A DNA stretch of 64,000 nucleotides from Lactarius indigo (taxonomy: Eukaryota > Basidiomycota > Agaricomycetes > Russulales > Russulaceae), in the NCBI GenBank assembly GCA_025766275.1, contig JAFKAC010000128.1:1-64000 (forward strand). Direction: 5' to 3'. How positions within the stretch are numbered: position 1 is the stretch's first letter; each line of letters opens with the position of its first letter. Below, in pieces: positions 41,167 to 52,589 of the stretch. The translations under genes were made by a program, and so were the position numbers. The notes beneath the pieces were generated by a model. It was not told where the DNA came from. It did no database searches and saw only the letters and a list, made by a program, of their open reading frames with translations.

Positions 41167-42675
41167 CTATTCAACGCTAACTGGGTACTGTAACTTTGAG
41201 ATGTCAAGCGCTCCAATCAAGAACACCACAGCAATCACAATCAGAATGAGTAACAACAAGAATAGAAAGGCAATAAACGCGATAGCGATTCGGTCACACC
41301 ACGTCGACGAGGAGTACTTTACAGGAGGTGCCGCCAATAGTTCCTTTGAGGGGACCAGGGCCTTGAGATGGGTTTCAGAACATGTCCCATGATAAGCACG
41401 ATACACACCTTCTGAGGTTGATAATGCCATATTTTCAACTCGTATGGGGCTTTGCCCGAGGACGCTGTAACTACTGTGCACCGATCGCCGGGGTCGACAA
41501 AAGCCTGCATTAAAAAGGTAAGCAATCAATTTGTTTCGTGGCCGTATGGCTTACCTCGGCGACCTGTACGAGCTGGCCATGAACTGCAACGCGTCAACGG
41601 TTTGTCCAAAAGGTGGATAAGGTGGGTGCTTACCTCCGTGGTGGATCTCGCCGACCAGCTGGCCACTGATCCGGTTGAACACCCGTGCGAAGCCATCATC
41701 ACCACCTACGACAATGAGATTCCCTTGTGGCAGTGACTTGGTTTGAAGAATACAGTTTGTCTCTAGGGAAAATGAATGTCTGAACCCTCTCCATGCTCGG
41801 AAACTGATATTCGTCGATGCCATCTTTGAGATTGGATACAAGCAATAGCTTGCCATCGTGGTTTGGGGCCGCATAGCCGCTGTTCGTAGCTGAGAACAAA
41901 ATTAAAAAGAGAGGTGTCGGGAGCCGTACATCCGACTGTTCAGCCTTTTCGACCACCTCTTCTCCCAAGGGTCTATCGAATAACATACGCTGTAATGATA
42001 CTTGAGCCAAGAGGGAAATGGATAAATGCGCACACTTACCACTCGTGATTATCTAAATAGTACATGACAACGCTTGCCCCGTTGTCACAAAATTGAATGC
42101 ACCTGCCATATCCCTCGGATATAATCGGCGATGAAAGAACCGGAACCAATTCGTTCCCTTTGATCGGGCCGAATCCGCGCAGATAGAGGCGATACGGTCG
42201 TGGGTTTCGTCGTACACGATCCCCTCAACGGCACTTTTCCCGCCTGATACACCGAGACTATCACGGTACGACTAAGAGCAACGAAAATAAGATCCATTCA
42301 GACCGCCAAAGTAATTTTGATTACCTTTTCGCTTTCACTCCGGAAAAGATGAAGATCTCCGCTGGCGAACCCAACAACAAAGCGACTGTTATCACGACTC
42401 GCCCAGGATACGGCCGTAGCTGCGCCATTGAAAGGCCGTTCTACTGCGAAAAGCCTCTCACCAGAGGCAACAGACCAGATAACTATCCTAGAATCGTCGC
42501 CTAACCAGTTCGTGAGCCGAGCAAAGTACGGAGGAGACACAACACGAGAACGCACACCAATGCTTATTAGACGAGTCTTATCCGGGCTGAGAGCGAGATG
42601 ATTAATGGCTTTCGTATGGCAGCGAAGGGTATTCTGGAGCGTGAACTCTACAGTACTAGAAGTTGGAGATGACAT
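41167..42675 (-). CDS. WD40-repeat protein with C-terminal membrane anchor
   Basis: From ATG 42675 the exons read MSSPTSSTVEFTLQNTLRCHTKAINHLALSPDKTRL, DDSRIVIWSVASGERLFAVERPFNGAATAVSW, then GYAAPNHDGKLLLVSNLKDGIDEYQFPSMERVQTF, GNLIVVGGDDGFARVFNRISGQLVGEIHHG and RCTVVTASSG...LKIWHYQ: WD40 blades of a beta-propeller. The C-terminus carries a strongly hydrophobic helix (IAFIAFLFLLLLILIVIAVVFLIGAL), a likely transmembrane anchor, before the TAA at 41167. This combination is a common basidiomycete WD40 family of unknown function, often multicopy. Introns of about 45-60 bp separate the pieces. No disabling change was noticed, though not every splice was verified. Confidence 0.78.
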
Positions 42676-42985
42676 TGTTGGTTGATGCGCTTCTCATCAG
42701 GCGAATGAACGAATTTTAACGTGTTCGCGCCTTGCGTTAGTTAGCCCGATGAGCTATTACATCATTATTGTATTCAATTGGTAGGTGTACATGGATGAGC
42801 GTGACAATTAACAACACCCAGTTTTCGATCGCAAGACAAACGAAATAGCCCAGGGGTATGACCAGAACAACAGTGAATCACCGACCAGCTGAAGTGCAGA
42901 CGCCGAGAAAACAATGATAATGAAATGGAGCGGAACGAGCAAAAGCGGTCATCCTATGACATCGCGCGGCATATAAACCCAGGGG

Positions 42986-43051
42986 CTACACGGCCGAAGA
43001 AGACATCACACGTGGGACTAGCTACGACCTCACGTGCATTTGGCCGTGTAG
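42986..43051. repeat. Miniature inverted repeat (ctacacggcc...ggccgtgtag)
   Basis: A 66-bp unit with perfect 10-bp ends that extend to 12 bp with one offset (ctacacggccgaa against tttggccgtgtag). It lies about 310 bp upstream of the WD40 gene. Similar to the other ctacacggcc repeats in the window. Confidence 0.6.
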
Positions 43052-43756
43052 TGCGCGTGTATTTCACTATACCGGAAATATCCGCGGCAATGTTTCGCTT
43101 GGTTCTCGTCTTCCTTGGGTGGTTGTCCGCGCTGGCTGGTTTCCTCCACTGCGAGGTTTAGTGAATAAAACATAAATATAATAAAATATCTTAGTAGACA
43201 CAACAAAGCTAGCCTTTTTTTTTTTTTGTCTCACTAGTGGTAATTCGTCGCTCAGGGGGGTCATTGCTGATGATCGAGGCTGCTAGCAAGTTCAGCATAA
43301 CTGGAATGGAGCGATCGGTGAGAGGCGGATTCCTCCATTCTCGCCTGACTTATTGTCACGCTGTGGCAGATATTACTGACCCTTGTCTGCTGCAGATACA
43401 TCAAGCGAGATCACCCCGGGCAATACGTATATACTCCGCAGTTTCCATTCTTGCCTATTATCGTGCGGGGCGGCAGATATTAGCGACGAGGTCATCGCAC
43501 GCAAGGAACAAATAACCGTCTAAGTAAGTCACACTGGCTGTTGTATTGCGGTCAATTTCTACTGCTGAAGCTACTCGACATTGCTTGGTGGATCTCATAC
43601 ATGTATACCGGGTGCCGACCAATTGTCCGATCCAGCTATCCTTGCCGTCCAGCGTTCCCAGTCTTCGAGATGAGGTTAGTTGTCACCATTCGACTATAAG
43701 AAGTTGAAGAAGTTGCCATTACGTGGTCGTATACCAAAAATCGGTCCTATCTCCAA

Positions 43757-45061
43757 ATGTCGGATCAACGAGGTGTGGGTTCACACTCTTCGTCTCGCTC
43801 GCTCTTAGCATCCCAGGATGGCACGGTAATCGATCTCCACAAAGCCACGACACTCCCACTCTTGCCCACTATATCCCGAATCTACGCATATCTCTCCCTA
43901 TCACGAGAGATCCTCGATATCATCTACCGTCTTCGTCGATTTCCCTTGTCTGCTCCAAGGGGAGTTGGGAAGGCTATCGCTCGCCTCCTCCATCATGTAT
44001 TCATATTCACCGTTTTAGTACAGTTCATTCTATCTGGCATGTCAGGGGTTACGTCGCACCTGGCGTCGCAGGTTCACGTCGTCGCTCGAAACACACACTC
44101 AATCACGTTAGCTATTTGTACCCTTCCTGTACCCTTCAAGGGCGTATTCTGCGCGGAGATTAGCAATGGGCCGCTATCTCCGCTCGACATGGATAAACCG
44201 CTGTCATGGCATCCATTTCTCATCAATGAGGACATACATGGCCCTGCAGTGGACTTTGCGATCCGCAAGGCAACCAACGCCACCTCCGTTGTGTTGGCGC
44301 TCGTACTGTGCAAGTGACCTCATTCAACGTCATGAACTGTCAGACAAGCTCAAGGACTTTCTTCAACGTGCTTGGGCGTCAGAACTCTCCTCTGGATCTC
44401 ACATTGCCCTTGTCAGGACTGTGATCGACGAGTAAGTCAACACAGTTCGAAAAAAGACGCCCCTTGACAGTGTTTCAGGATGTTGCTGGAACACAATGCC
44501 ATCTTCACCAAATTGCAAGCCGACTTGCATCCGGGCTTGTTATCAAGGCTTGTGGCGTTCAATTGGGTCCACCGTTCCAAACAGGCTATTTTTTCCGAAA
44601 CACTCGCTCTCATTGAGGATACCACAACCGCCCACGCGCGTCGCCTTGTCATGCATGGTGATTCTGTATACCATGACCTCCGCTTCCTGGAATCCATCGC
44701 CCTGGAGATATCGAGTTCGTTGGCTGCTGAAGGCGCGGCTGTAAGGCGGGAGAAGGAGGAAATAAACTCCAGGTCGTTGACCATTTTCGGTGGACACCGA
44801 GGTGCGCTACGCATATTAGAAGGTCGAGGTGCCGATTTGCGCCGCATCAGTAATCTCTGGAGAGAGGCAACAGAGTCGTTGTCCTTAGGTATTCACGCAT
44901 TCAATGGCGTGCGAAGCGACCTCACTGCTCTCAGTGAGCACCAGACTGGCCCAAAAATTGCACAGTTCCACGTTCCTGCTGACAAGCAGGACAGCAAATT
45001 TAAAGGATGGGTAAGGGGGATAGAGGCCCGACGCGTCTTGATGCCGGCTCAGGTGCCTTGA
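43757..45061 (+). CDS. Hypothetical membrane-associated coiled-coil protein
   Basis: Starts MSDQRGVGSHSSSRSLLASQDG. A hydrophobic segment (about 44000-44050, HHVFIFTVLVQFILSGMSGVTSHL) may span or attach to a membrane. After NATSVVLALV the frame must shift by one base (near 44309) to continue as ASDLIQRHELSDKLKDFLQRAW...VRTVIDE. An intron (about 44431-44478) then joins MLLEHNAIFTKLQADLHPGLLSRLV..., a long alpha-helical domain to TGA 45061. The layout (N-terminal hydrophobic stretch, long C-terminal helices) recalls a widespread uncharacterised basidiomycete family. The one-base shift is either a real mutation, making this a recent pseudogene, or a sequencing error. Confidence 0.6.
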
Positions 45062-45372
45062 AGGTACGAAATCATATTTAACGCAATCTCGTCTAACACC
45101 TTTGTTCCAGAGGCGTGGTCATTAGAGTACATTATATGTATATAACATCCGAACGCGTGTGAAGCTGAGCCATTCAATGGTAGCGACTTGTAGCTCTAAC
45201 TTTTGGGTGGACGCGACAACATATTGAAGTGTTAATAATACGCGCAAGTCGCTAATGAGAAGGAGTCGGGCACCACCTAAAAAGGAAGGAGCAAGCCGCG
45301 GTTCAAACCGGAGCGCTCGGCTCAGCTCATCTAATTGTCATTCAACTACATCACTTCTCCCGCACGCTAAAA

Positions 45373-47946
45373 ATGACTGAATACTCTGTGAGTCCAAAGT
45401 CTGTTGACTCGAAAATTCGAGTTTGGGAATCATGTTATTAATCCATTAGCTACAGGCACACCAGTTCCTTGATGTCGAAGCAATCGTTGCGGTTGAGGAT
45501 GAAGAGGAAACGGACTGAGGGAGAGATTCTCAGTAAGTCACACACGTCGTTCATTCATGATAATCTATGTATATTCTATAGGTGGGCTCTTTGATGACGA
45601 GGAGATGTCGAACGATGAGGCAGATGTCATCTCACGTGCTGGCTTTTCCGACATAGATACTTCTGCACAGGACCTCCAGGATGAGGCCACGAGGCTTGTG
45701 GCAAGAGCTGGGAACAATACGCGGTCCTCATACACAACATTTGAAGACATTCCCTTGCCATTTCGAGTGCCGCGCTCGACCGATCCTAGTATATGGTCCG
45801 TCAGGGTGAAAGTTGGTATTCCGCATTATCTGCAAACAGATACTGACGCCTGATGGATAGCTTGGTCGAGAAACCGATGTCGTATTCCAGATTTCCCGTC
45901 GATGTCTTGCGCCGAGCGAAATCCACCCACCAGCCATTGCGTCGGTCTTTGCTCTGTCCTCTATACCGGGACATGTGTTTATCGAGGCGTTCGACGTCGG
46001 AGAAGTTCGTCATGCGGCAAAGGGCTTGGTTACTATCCGCGACAAGCAACCACGGTTCATTGCGCCGACAGAATACGTTGGAATACTCTCCCACCGACAC
46101 CACCCGTCTGCTGGGATAGAGGTTGGACAATGGGTGCGCTGTATAGCCGGTCGGTATCGCGACGATGTTGGGTATCTCTACGAATCGGACATCTCAATCC
46201 AGGGGGACGTCGTTGTGATATTCGTGCCCCGAATCCCTCAATCCGGAAGCAAGCGGAAGAGAGATGGTCGGCCGGCTCCACAGGTATGGACCGTTGCAGA
46301 GCTTGTCCATCAATATGGCCAGAGGAAAGTAAAGGTTCTCGGTCCCAACAAGTTTGTCTTTAGAGGGAGCGTGTACGAGGATGGGCTCGCTATGGAGCGC
46401 ATTCCATCGTCCTACCTTCGCGTCTTGGGGAAATCCCCTCAGAACATTACGCCGTTCGTGCAGTCGGCGATGGTCCGATCTCATCCGCCTTTCTACCCAT
46501 GTCTTAAGCGCTTCGTGCAGGATTCGACTCAAGTAGGCGATAGGATGCTGGTGACGTCCGGAGAATACGTTGGCATTATCGGCCGCACCGAAAGAATCCA
46601 AGATAATGTCGCGGACGTGGTTACTCAAAGCCCCGAGCAACACTCCGGACTGATCATTCGCGTCGCTTTGCGCGACCTAATTCCCCATTTTCTCCCAGGT
46701 GATAGCGTCAAGAGCCGCTGGTCAGACTCCTTTGGTATGGTAGTCGCCATTGACCACCTTGAACAGAAGGTAACCTTTCTGGACAGGGAAGCCAACGCAG
46801 AGGTGCGCCCACCTTCTCCTCTCCTCGTCTATCTCCCCTGATTGATTTATGGACTTCGTAGATCGATATGTCGACACTCAGTATCCAGTTCTTTAGTTCA
46901 CCCCTTCGATTTTTCCGTTTCACTCCAGGTCTCTATGTCGAATTTCCTGGGAAAGGCGGTGCAACGCACCGGGGCCGCATATTACAAGTACCAGACGGCG
47001 GCATCGCCCAAGTCATTGACGAAGTAAGCGGGCAACATGTAAGTCTAGGCCCATATGCCAACGACGAACTCATGACAGGTTCAGACCTATATCAACGTAG
47101 ACGAGATAACGGTATCAGGGGTCCAAGCTGCTGCTCTGCATAAGTCCGAGCACCGTCGCATTTGGGAGGGGAAAAGAGTAATGATCACGAAAGGCTCCCT
47201 CAAGGGGTATCACGGCCTCGTCAAGGCTGAAGATTCAAACGGTATTGACGTTGAGTTGGACGCGAAGGTAGCGTCGCACGGTCTAGCAAAGCAACACTTT
47301 GAGTATGGTGAATTCCGAGTGGAGTACGTAGTGTGTTACCTGCGAATGCTCCTTGCGTCTCATAAGCCTTTCTGACAGACCTATTTCAATGCCAGTAGCA
47401 TCACCGAGTCGTCTAAACCGTACACCCCCTCCAGAAGATGTATACCGTGCCATCACACCAGAACCAGCAGAACCCGAGGAAAACACAGCATACTCTCGGG
47501 TCTCGCCTCAAGGACTGGGTGAGTCATCAATCACCAAAGTCCGGACACACTGGCTCTTTTCGGAAGAAATCCAGGGAGTGCTAAGGGAGGAATGCATTCC
47601 ATTCCATGTTCGGGGAATTCCAGCGCTGTCTCCGCATACTGATTTGAATGGAGTCGCGGCAAAGACGGTACCTGTGGTAAACCAGAAGATTCTACCAGAA
47701 CCGAACGAAGTCGTCGTGTCTGTGGTCCGGAGGAAGAGACCGGCACAAATTTCCATCAACCCATCAAACCTCGTACCTTGGGGACCATCTGAAGGGAATA
47801 GAGTTGTCATTATCGGACGCCGTTGCACCGGACAAGTGGGGAAACTGCTCAAGTTGGAACATGACTGCTGCACCGTTGAGCTTGAGTCTTCTGGAGAAAT
47901 AACATCATTTATGGTCAAGGACGTGGCGAATGTACTTAAAGTATGA
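45373..47946 (+). CDS. SPT5: Spt5-like protein with NGN and KOW-type domains
   Basis: Exons: 45373-45387, 45456-45532, 45582-45811, 45861-46802, from 46862, and onward to TGA 47944-47946. The protein has an acidic N-terminus, an NGN domain (IWSVRVK, LGRETDVVFQISRR, SIPGHVFIEA, RHAAKGLVTI), then KOW-like blocks (GQWVRCIAGRYRDDVGYL, GDRMLVTSGEYVGIIG, GDSVKSRWSDSFGMVV, GLYVEFPGKGGATHRGRI, GKRVMITKGSLKGYHGLVK, NRVVIIGRRCTGQVGKLL). This is the architecture of Spt5, the RNA polymerase II elongation factor, but diverged. Exon 2 in the ancestral frame (FLDVEAIVAVEDEEETD) meets a TGA at 45516-45518 that a one-base change explains. Translation from ATG 45472 in another frame avoids it. So it is either slightly damaged or starts at 45472. 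Confidence 0.72.
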
Positions 47947-48199
47947 CTTGCGTATGTAAAGTCATTAAGGTGTCAAACCAGATGCAAACCATCCATAACC
48001 TATAGAGATTTGTGGAGGTGGGCAGCCGGCTGCACCTGGGACGCTGGCAAGAACAACCTGAGGTTGAACTGCATTGGCACTCCGGTTATTGAGAACCCGG
48101 TCTGTCGGTTGCCCCCAGAGCTCCATTTCACATCTTCCCATTGCCAATTCTCTGACTGCGTTATGATGGCATTGGAATTTCGCAGGGAATTTGCTGATG

Positions 48200-48622
48200 A
48201 CGGACACAGTCCGGCAAACTGAGGCTAGATTGACATATTAGATAATTGTAATATTAGCGTAGTTAAACGATTATCTATGAATAATATCTAGGAGAGAGGA
48301 GCATACGCTCTCCTCTGGAACTCCCACTCACACATTGTTCACCTATCCGGCTGCCCGCCTCCGTAATACTTTATAACTATCACAGATTGTAACTAGGGAA
48401 TCCTCAGGCTGCATTTCCCAGGGCAACCCCAGGACGGTTTGTTGGGATTTAGCCCGGAACGGACATAGTCCGGCAAACCGAGGCTAGACCAAGGTATTAG
48501 ATAATTATAATAATACCGTAGTTAAACGGTTATATATGAATAATATCTAAGAGAGAGGAGAATACGCTCTCCTCATGAACTCCCACTCACACATCGTTCA
48601 CCTAACCGGCTGCCTACCTCCG
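48200..48622 (+). repeat. Direct repeat pair with stem-loop
   Basis: 48200-48363 and 48469-48622 are diverged copies (roughly 85-90 percent alike by eye) separated by about 105 bp. Each runs from acggaca-agtccggcaaac to ccggctgcc-acctccg and contains gagaggag-atacgctctcctc, a potential hairpin (cucuccuc paired with gaggagag-like arms). They lie just past the Spt5-like gene. They may be remnants of a small non-autonomous element. Confidence 0.75.
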
Positions 48623-48639
48623 CAAAATCTCTATACGGT

Positions 48640-48790
48640 TCTACCGTCTGGCCGTGTAGTACCCGGGTGATACAGTGGGTGCCTTCCCGTAGCGTCTAGC
48701 CAACCGGTAGTTGATTTATTGACTGACGGCCCGACAAAGCGATCCGGTTCTCCGACCTCTATCGGCCGTGTAGCAGGCAGGTTCTTCTCC
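48640..48790 (-). repeat. MITE-like repeats, ctacacggcc family
   Basis: Two inverted-sense decamers ggccgtgtag (48650-48659 and 48764-48773). The second is part of a longer match (48735-48788) to 39329-39376. Both are in the same orientation, about 114 bp apart. Confidence 0.6.
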
Positions 48791-49904
48791 GTCAATTGCA
48801 TAAGCACACTTTCTTTCTTTTTGCCAAAATCGTTCATCCACTATAAATGCGTGTGCGTACAAAATGTTTGCGAGTATGTACTAAGTAATGGGGATTCTGT
48901 AGGGATCGAATGTCTTGTAGCCCACTCAATGTCTGCCTTCCTTTCTCAATGGGCGTCATAACTCGACGTCCTAGGAGGTGGTGTCTCCGACGGTGAGTAG
49001 CGGTTTTTGGACGATCCTCAAACGCGAATCAGGCATTCGGCTCGGTCACAGAACAACGTTCCAACGGATTCGTGCTAGGTGTAACCAGTACCGGAAGGTG
49101 TTGCCCACTTTTGTTGTTCATTACTCATGTGTCTCTCCAGGAAAACTGAGGTGTAGGGCAGCTGGACTTTTTTTCTTTCCAATCCTGCCACTTTGCCGCT
49201 TACGCTGTTCCTTGTATATCTCAGCCATGCGGCGCTACGGAAATTTCAGTCGTTCGAAGGTCGTGCTGTCCTGGTCTATCGCAACTTACGCCCATCTCGA
49301 CACCTCCCTTTCGTCTTTTCATCTCGCTTCATTCGTCGATCACCCGGGCCATACCACCGCATTAGTCTCCGGTTGCTTTGTTCTCCCTAACCCTTTTATT
49401 ATAGTGCGCGTGTTCTCGCCGTCGGCATCGGCCCCTTTCCTTTGTCTGTTCGCTTCACCATCTAGTACGCTACTCGTAACTTACCATTGCTGTGTTCCGT
49501 CTCATTTTGTCCCGTTCCGGGTCGCCTCGGGACGTCCCTACGTCCTTTCTGTCTTGATTCCCTCTACCTTTTCAACTTGCTCATAAGTACAGGAATCCTT
49601 GTAATGATCCCTTCCTTGCTTACAGTAATACACTCAGCGCCGTATCGCCATGAGCGCTAACATTAGGTAGACGGTCCCCAATTGGCAAACCCTACCACTA
49701 GTTTCCTGATACCTCAACTAAGTCAGCCCTTTGTCCGGGCAGCTTACTGATTTGCATATGCCCTTTATATTATTTTCATAGTCCGACCTTTTGTTCTGAT
49801 TGGGGAGCCATCTGGTGCTGTTGGCGTTTTGCGTTTTATTGTCAACGAATTTAATAAATGGCGAAGATTCGGCGGTATACTAAGTTGACTTCGATATCCC
49901 CCAC
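48791..49904. other. No convincing gene
   Basis: A 202-codon plus frame (48978-49586) is pyrimidine-rich, with Ser/Phe/Leu composition and no family motif. I judge it unlikely to be coding. A TATA-like AT-rich stretch lies near 49750-49790, upstream of the next gene. Confidence 0.4.
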
Positions 49905-51528
49905 ATGGCCAATCCCAATTCGTTTACGTCTCAATGTCCCGTACCCTCCCAACCGCATGGTCAACCGCAGTCATCCTCTGGCTTCGCCGGTCTCTCAGTG
50001 GAGTCTGTTATCACATTACGTATCCACACCGCTGACTGGTTATAGGCGAGCCAACACGAGGACTCTCAAATTCTGGCTGCCAATGAGGTCGCCCGCCCCT
50101 TCCAATTTACTGGTGAAACGGAAGATGAAGCTGTCGAGCGGCACCTCGGCACGCATTTGGATCCTGTGACAGGTCCAGGTCAGTAGAAAAAGCTTGACTC
50201 GCTTGAAGCTCACTTTACTTGTAGGCGGCCTTCCTAAGGCCCTGTACACCGAACTCGTTAACGCTGCTAGTGAGGCAGCAACCCTATCGGCCTTGAGAGC
50301 CCTGGAACATGGGACTCTGAAACTGCCTCACAGTACCCGTGCTCCCTGTGACCCCTCAAGCCCAGATGGAAACGAGTCTGAGACAGGTGATCTCCGGCCT
50401 TTCAAGCGTATGTAGGCTTGTGTTCTGGCAGATATGTCGTGTGAGTCTTTCCCCCAGAACCTCCATGGAAGAAGAGGGTTCCTCGTCCTAACGAGGACAA
50501 GCTTGTAGACGTATGCTGTTTACACTCGCGCTTATGGCCACAACTGATGTCATATAGGAGGCAATGCGCAAGTTCCTCGAAAGCATGGGGGTCCTCGCAA
50601 CAAAGGACTACTCTCCTGGTCACCACGACGAAGGAATAGTCAAGGCATACGAAGAGCATGGCCTTTTGGGACCGGATCCCAGCGTCCCTCACGTTTGCTT
50701 AAAGCAGACGTTCAAGGGGAAATGGAACAAAGAGGTGGTAGACACACTGACGAGAAAGTTCATCTCGGCAGTCAAGCAGGGGACGTACAAACCTGTCCAA
50801 CACACTTGGCCCCAAATGGCGGAGGATAAAGTGAGGAAAAAGTGCCAGAGCAAACTGTACAGATCACAACGCGCTTGCCTGAACCCCCAAAAGAGTCCCG
50901 AGTCGGATAAGATTAACCGGATGTATCAGAGGCGGCAAGAGGTGTGTGTCCTCTCGTTGTGCGAATCGCAATTGCTGACATTAAGTAGACATATTATAGA
51001 AGAAGAAAGATCCACGCCTTAAACCATCATAGAAACCCAGAAGCATGGAACAGCGTCGCACTATTACTTGACGCTCTTGGCACTCTGGGTACTAGCAACG
51101 ACGAGACTGACAATGATTCGGAACACCTGAACCCTGACCGGCGCTTTAAGAGTGTCCGGCGTGTTAATATAGGATTCCTGAATCCTGCTATAGCTCAAAT
51201 ATGGGCTTCTGTCGAGTCATATCCGGCTTCTCTCCGCCCCTCGCGTGGCAATCGCGCATTTAAGCGCATCTCCAAAGCCAAATCAACCAGCAAAAACCGC
51301 GTGCCATTATCAGGGCTGCCGGTTAATTTCTACGATCCTCAATGGCTCAAGGCGAGTCCCTCTCGGTTTCGGAGGGTGGTAAAAGCAGAGGTCCCTCTTC
51401 CTGTCCTGGTGAGTTATTATCCGTTTGTAATATTAGGGGTGAAGCCTCACTACAGTGCATAGGTACCGCATGGCATGGATTGTGATGAGGACGACGACCT
51501 TGACTACATGGATCACAATCGTGACTAG
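49905..51528 (+). CDS. Hypothetical multi-exon protein, transposon-associated type
   Basis: Exons read MANPNSFTSQCPVPSQ..., ASQHEDSQILAANEVARPFQFTGETEDEAVERHLG, GGLPKALYTELVNAASEAATLSALRALEHG, PPWKKRVPRPNEDKLV, EAMRKFLESMGVLATKDYSPGHHDEG...VVDTLTRKFISAVKQGTYKPVQHTWPQMAEDKVRKKC, then (after about 51000) KIHALNHHRNPEAWNSVALLLDALGTLG...SVRRVNIGFLNPAIAQIWASVESY...LPVNFYDPQWLKASPSRFRR, and an acidic tail to TAG 51526-51528. Introns are short and splice sites plausible. I recognise the pattern as a repeated uncharacterised family in Agaricomycete genomes, usually near transposons, but know no function. No stop was found in the model, though the second intron boundaries are uncertain. Confidence 0.6.
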
Positions 51529-52589
51529 TAACTGCGCCATTCGAAAAACTACGTTGATATGCCTGCTATCTCCCTGGTCCCTAGATCCTTGCTAGATACA
51601 TTCCTCCTTCCATGTACTTACAACTCGGACAAGAGACATCTCTCCTCGCATTTCAGGTCTCAAAAGGCTCAGTATAGCCCATAGTTTGCGTGCGGCACTC
51701 ACTCATGGGTTCAGCGACTCATGCGCGGCATGTCCCCGACTGCGGCGGACACCCCTGCGAAGTTACGCGCCACATGGAAGCGTACGCGACCGCTTTCAAC
51801 CATCTGACTGCCCCAGCCCACCATTTCCGTGACTGAGCTCGCCGGACCCACGCACGATCTTAGCAGTTTGAACCAATACGACATCCCGCGCTGTGTGACC
51901 CATTGTGGCGCTTCACACCCCGACAAGCCTGCACGCGCATCTTAGATCTGTTTCTTAGCGATCAGGGACAGTCTAGGGTATCAACGCAAACCCTAAGCGC
52001 CTGTATTTTATACACAGTCACCGAGTCATAATCAGGGAAAGTTCGCTCGCATGGCGTCATAAAGGCCAGCCCCGGTACGGAAGTAGGGCACGCGAATATG
52101 GCCAGTGATAAATGTCGAGTATTGGTGCACACGAAAACGGAGTCAGGGGCGGCGCGATGCGTTCAACTTGAAGTCTGGTGGTGCGCGTGCCGCTGATTTT
52201 CGTAAATAACGATGCTATTTATTCAAGTGTACTACTAGTAATCATAATATAGTATTTACTGAAGTTTGCGGGGCGGGGGTCGTTGGCATAGTGCGAAAAA
52301 TCTGAGTCCTCTGCAGTGAGTCTTCAATACCTTTCTGGGGCTGCATGCGTAGACACGAGCCTCCGAGTGATTTTGCGCCGAAACGACGCTCGTTCTCTCC
52401 GCGTGGGACTTGGACACCGCCGGCGCTCGTTTATCCCGTACGCGTCGGTGTCGGCGCTCGATTCCGGCCTCGCGTCAGCGTCGTCTCCTCCCATAGTCCC
52501 CTACCCTAACAATCCCTGACAACCCCTAACCGATTAAATGTGAGTCATCGTCACATTCTCGCAAACAAATGACTTACCACGTACCTAGG
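51529..52589. other. No recognised gene
   Basis: About 1 kb. A plus-strand stretch (51727-51945) reads as a peptide tract with stops (TAADTPAKLRATWKRTR...), perhaps decayed coding sequence. The rest shows nothing. Confidence 0.4.

Noticed and set aside
41167..42675. CRISPR arrays, bacterial operons, riboswitches or prophage genes in the window
   Set aside because: No regularly spaced repeats and no prokaryotic gene layout; introns throughout show a eukaryotic genome.
48978..49586. 202-codon plus-strand frame
   Set aside because: Pyrimidine-rich, low-complexity composition, no motif and no neighbouring exons with conserved frame.
52495..52535. ccctaa-like motifs as a possible telomere remnant
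   Set aside because: Only irregular single units (ccctaac, cccctaacc), not a tandem array.
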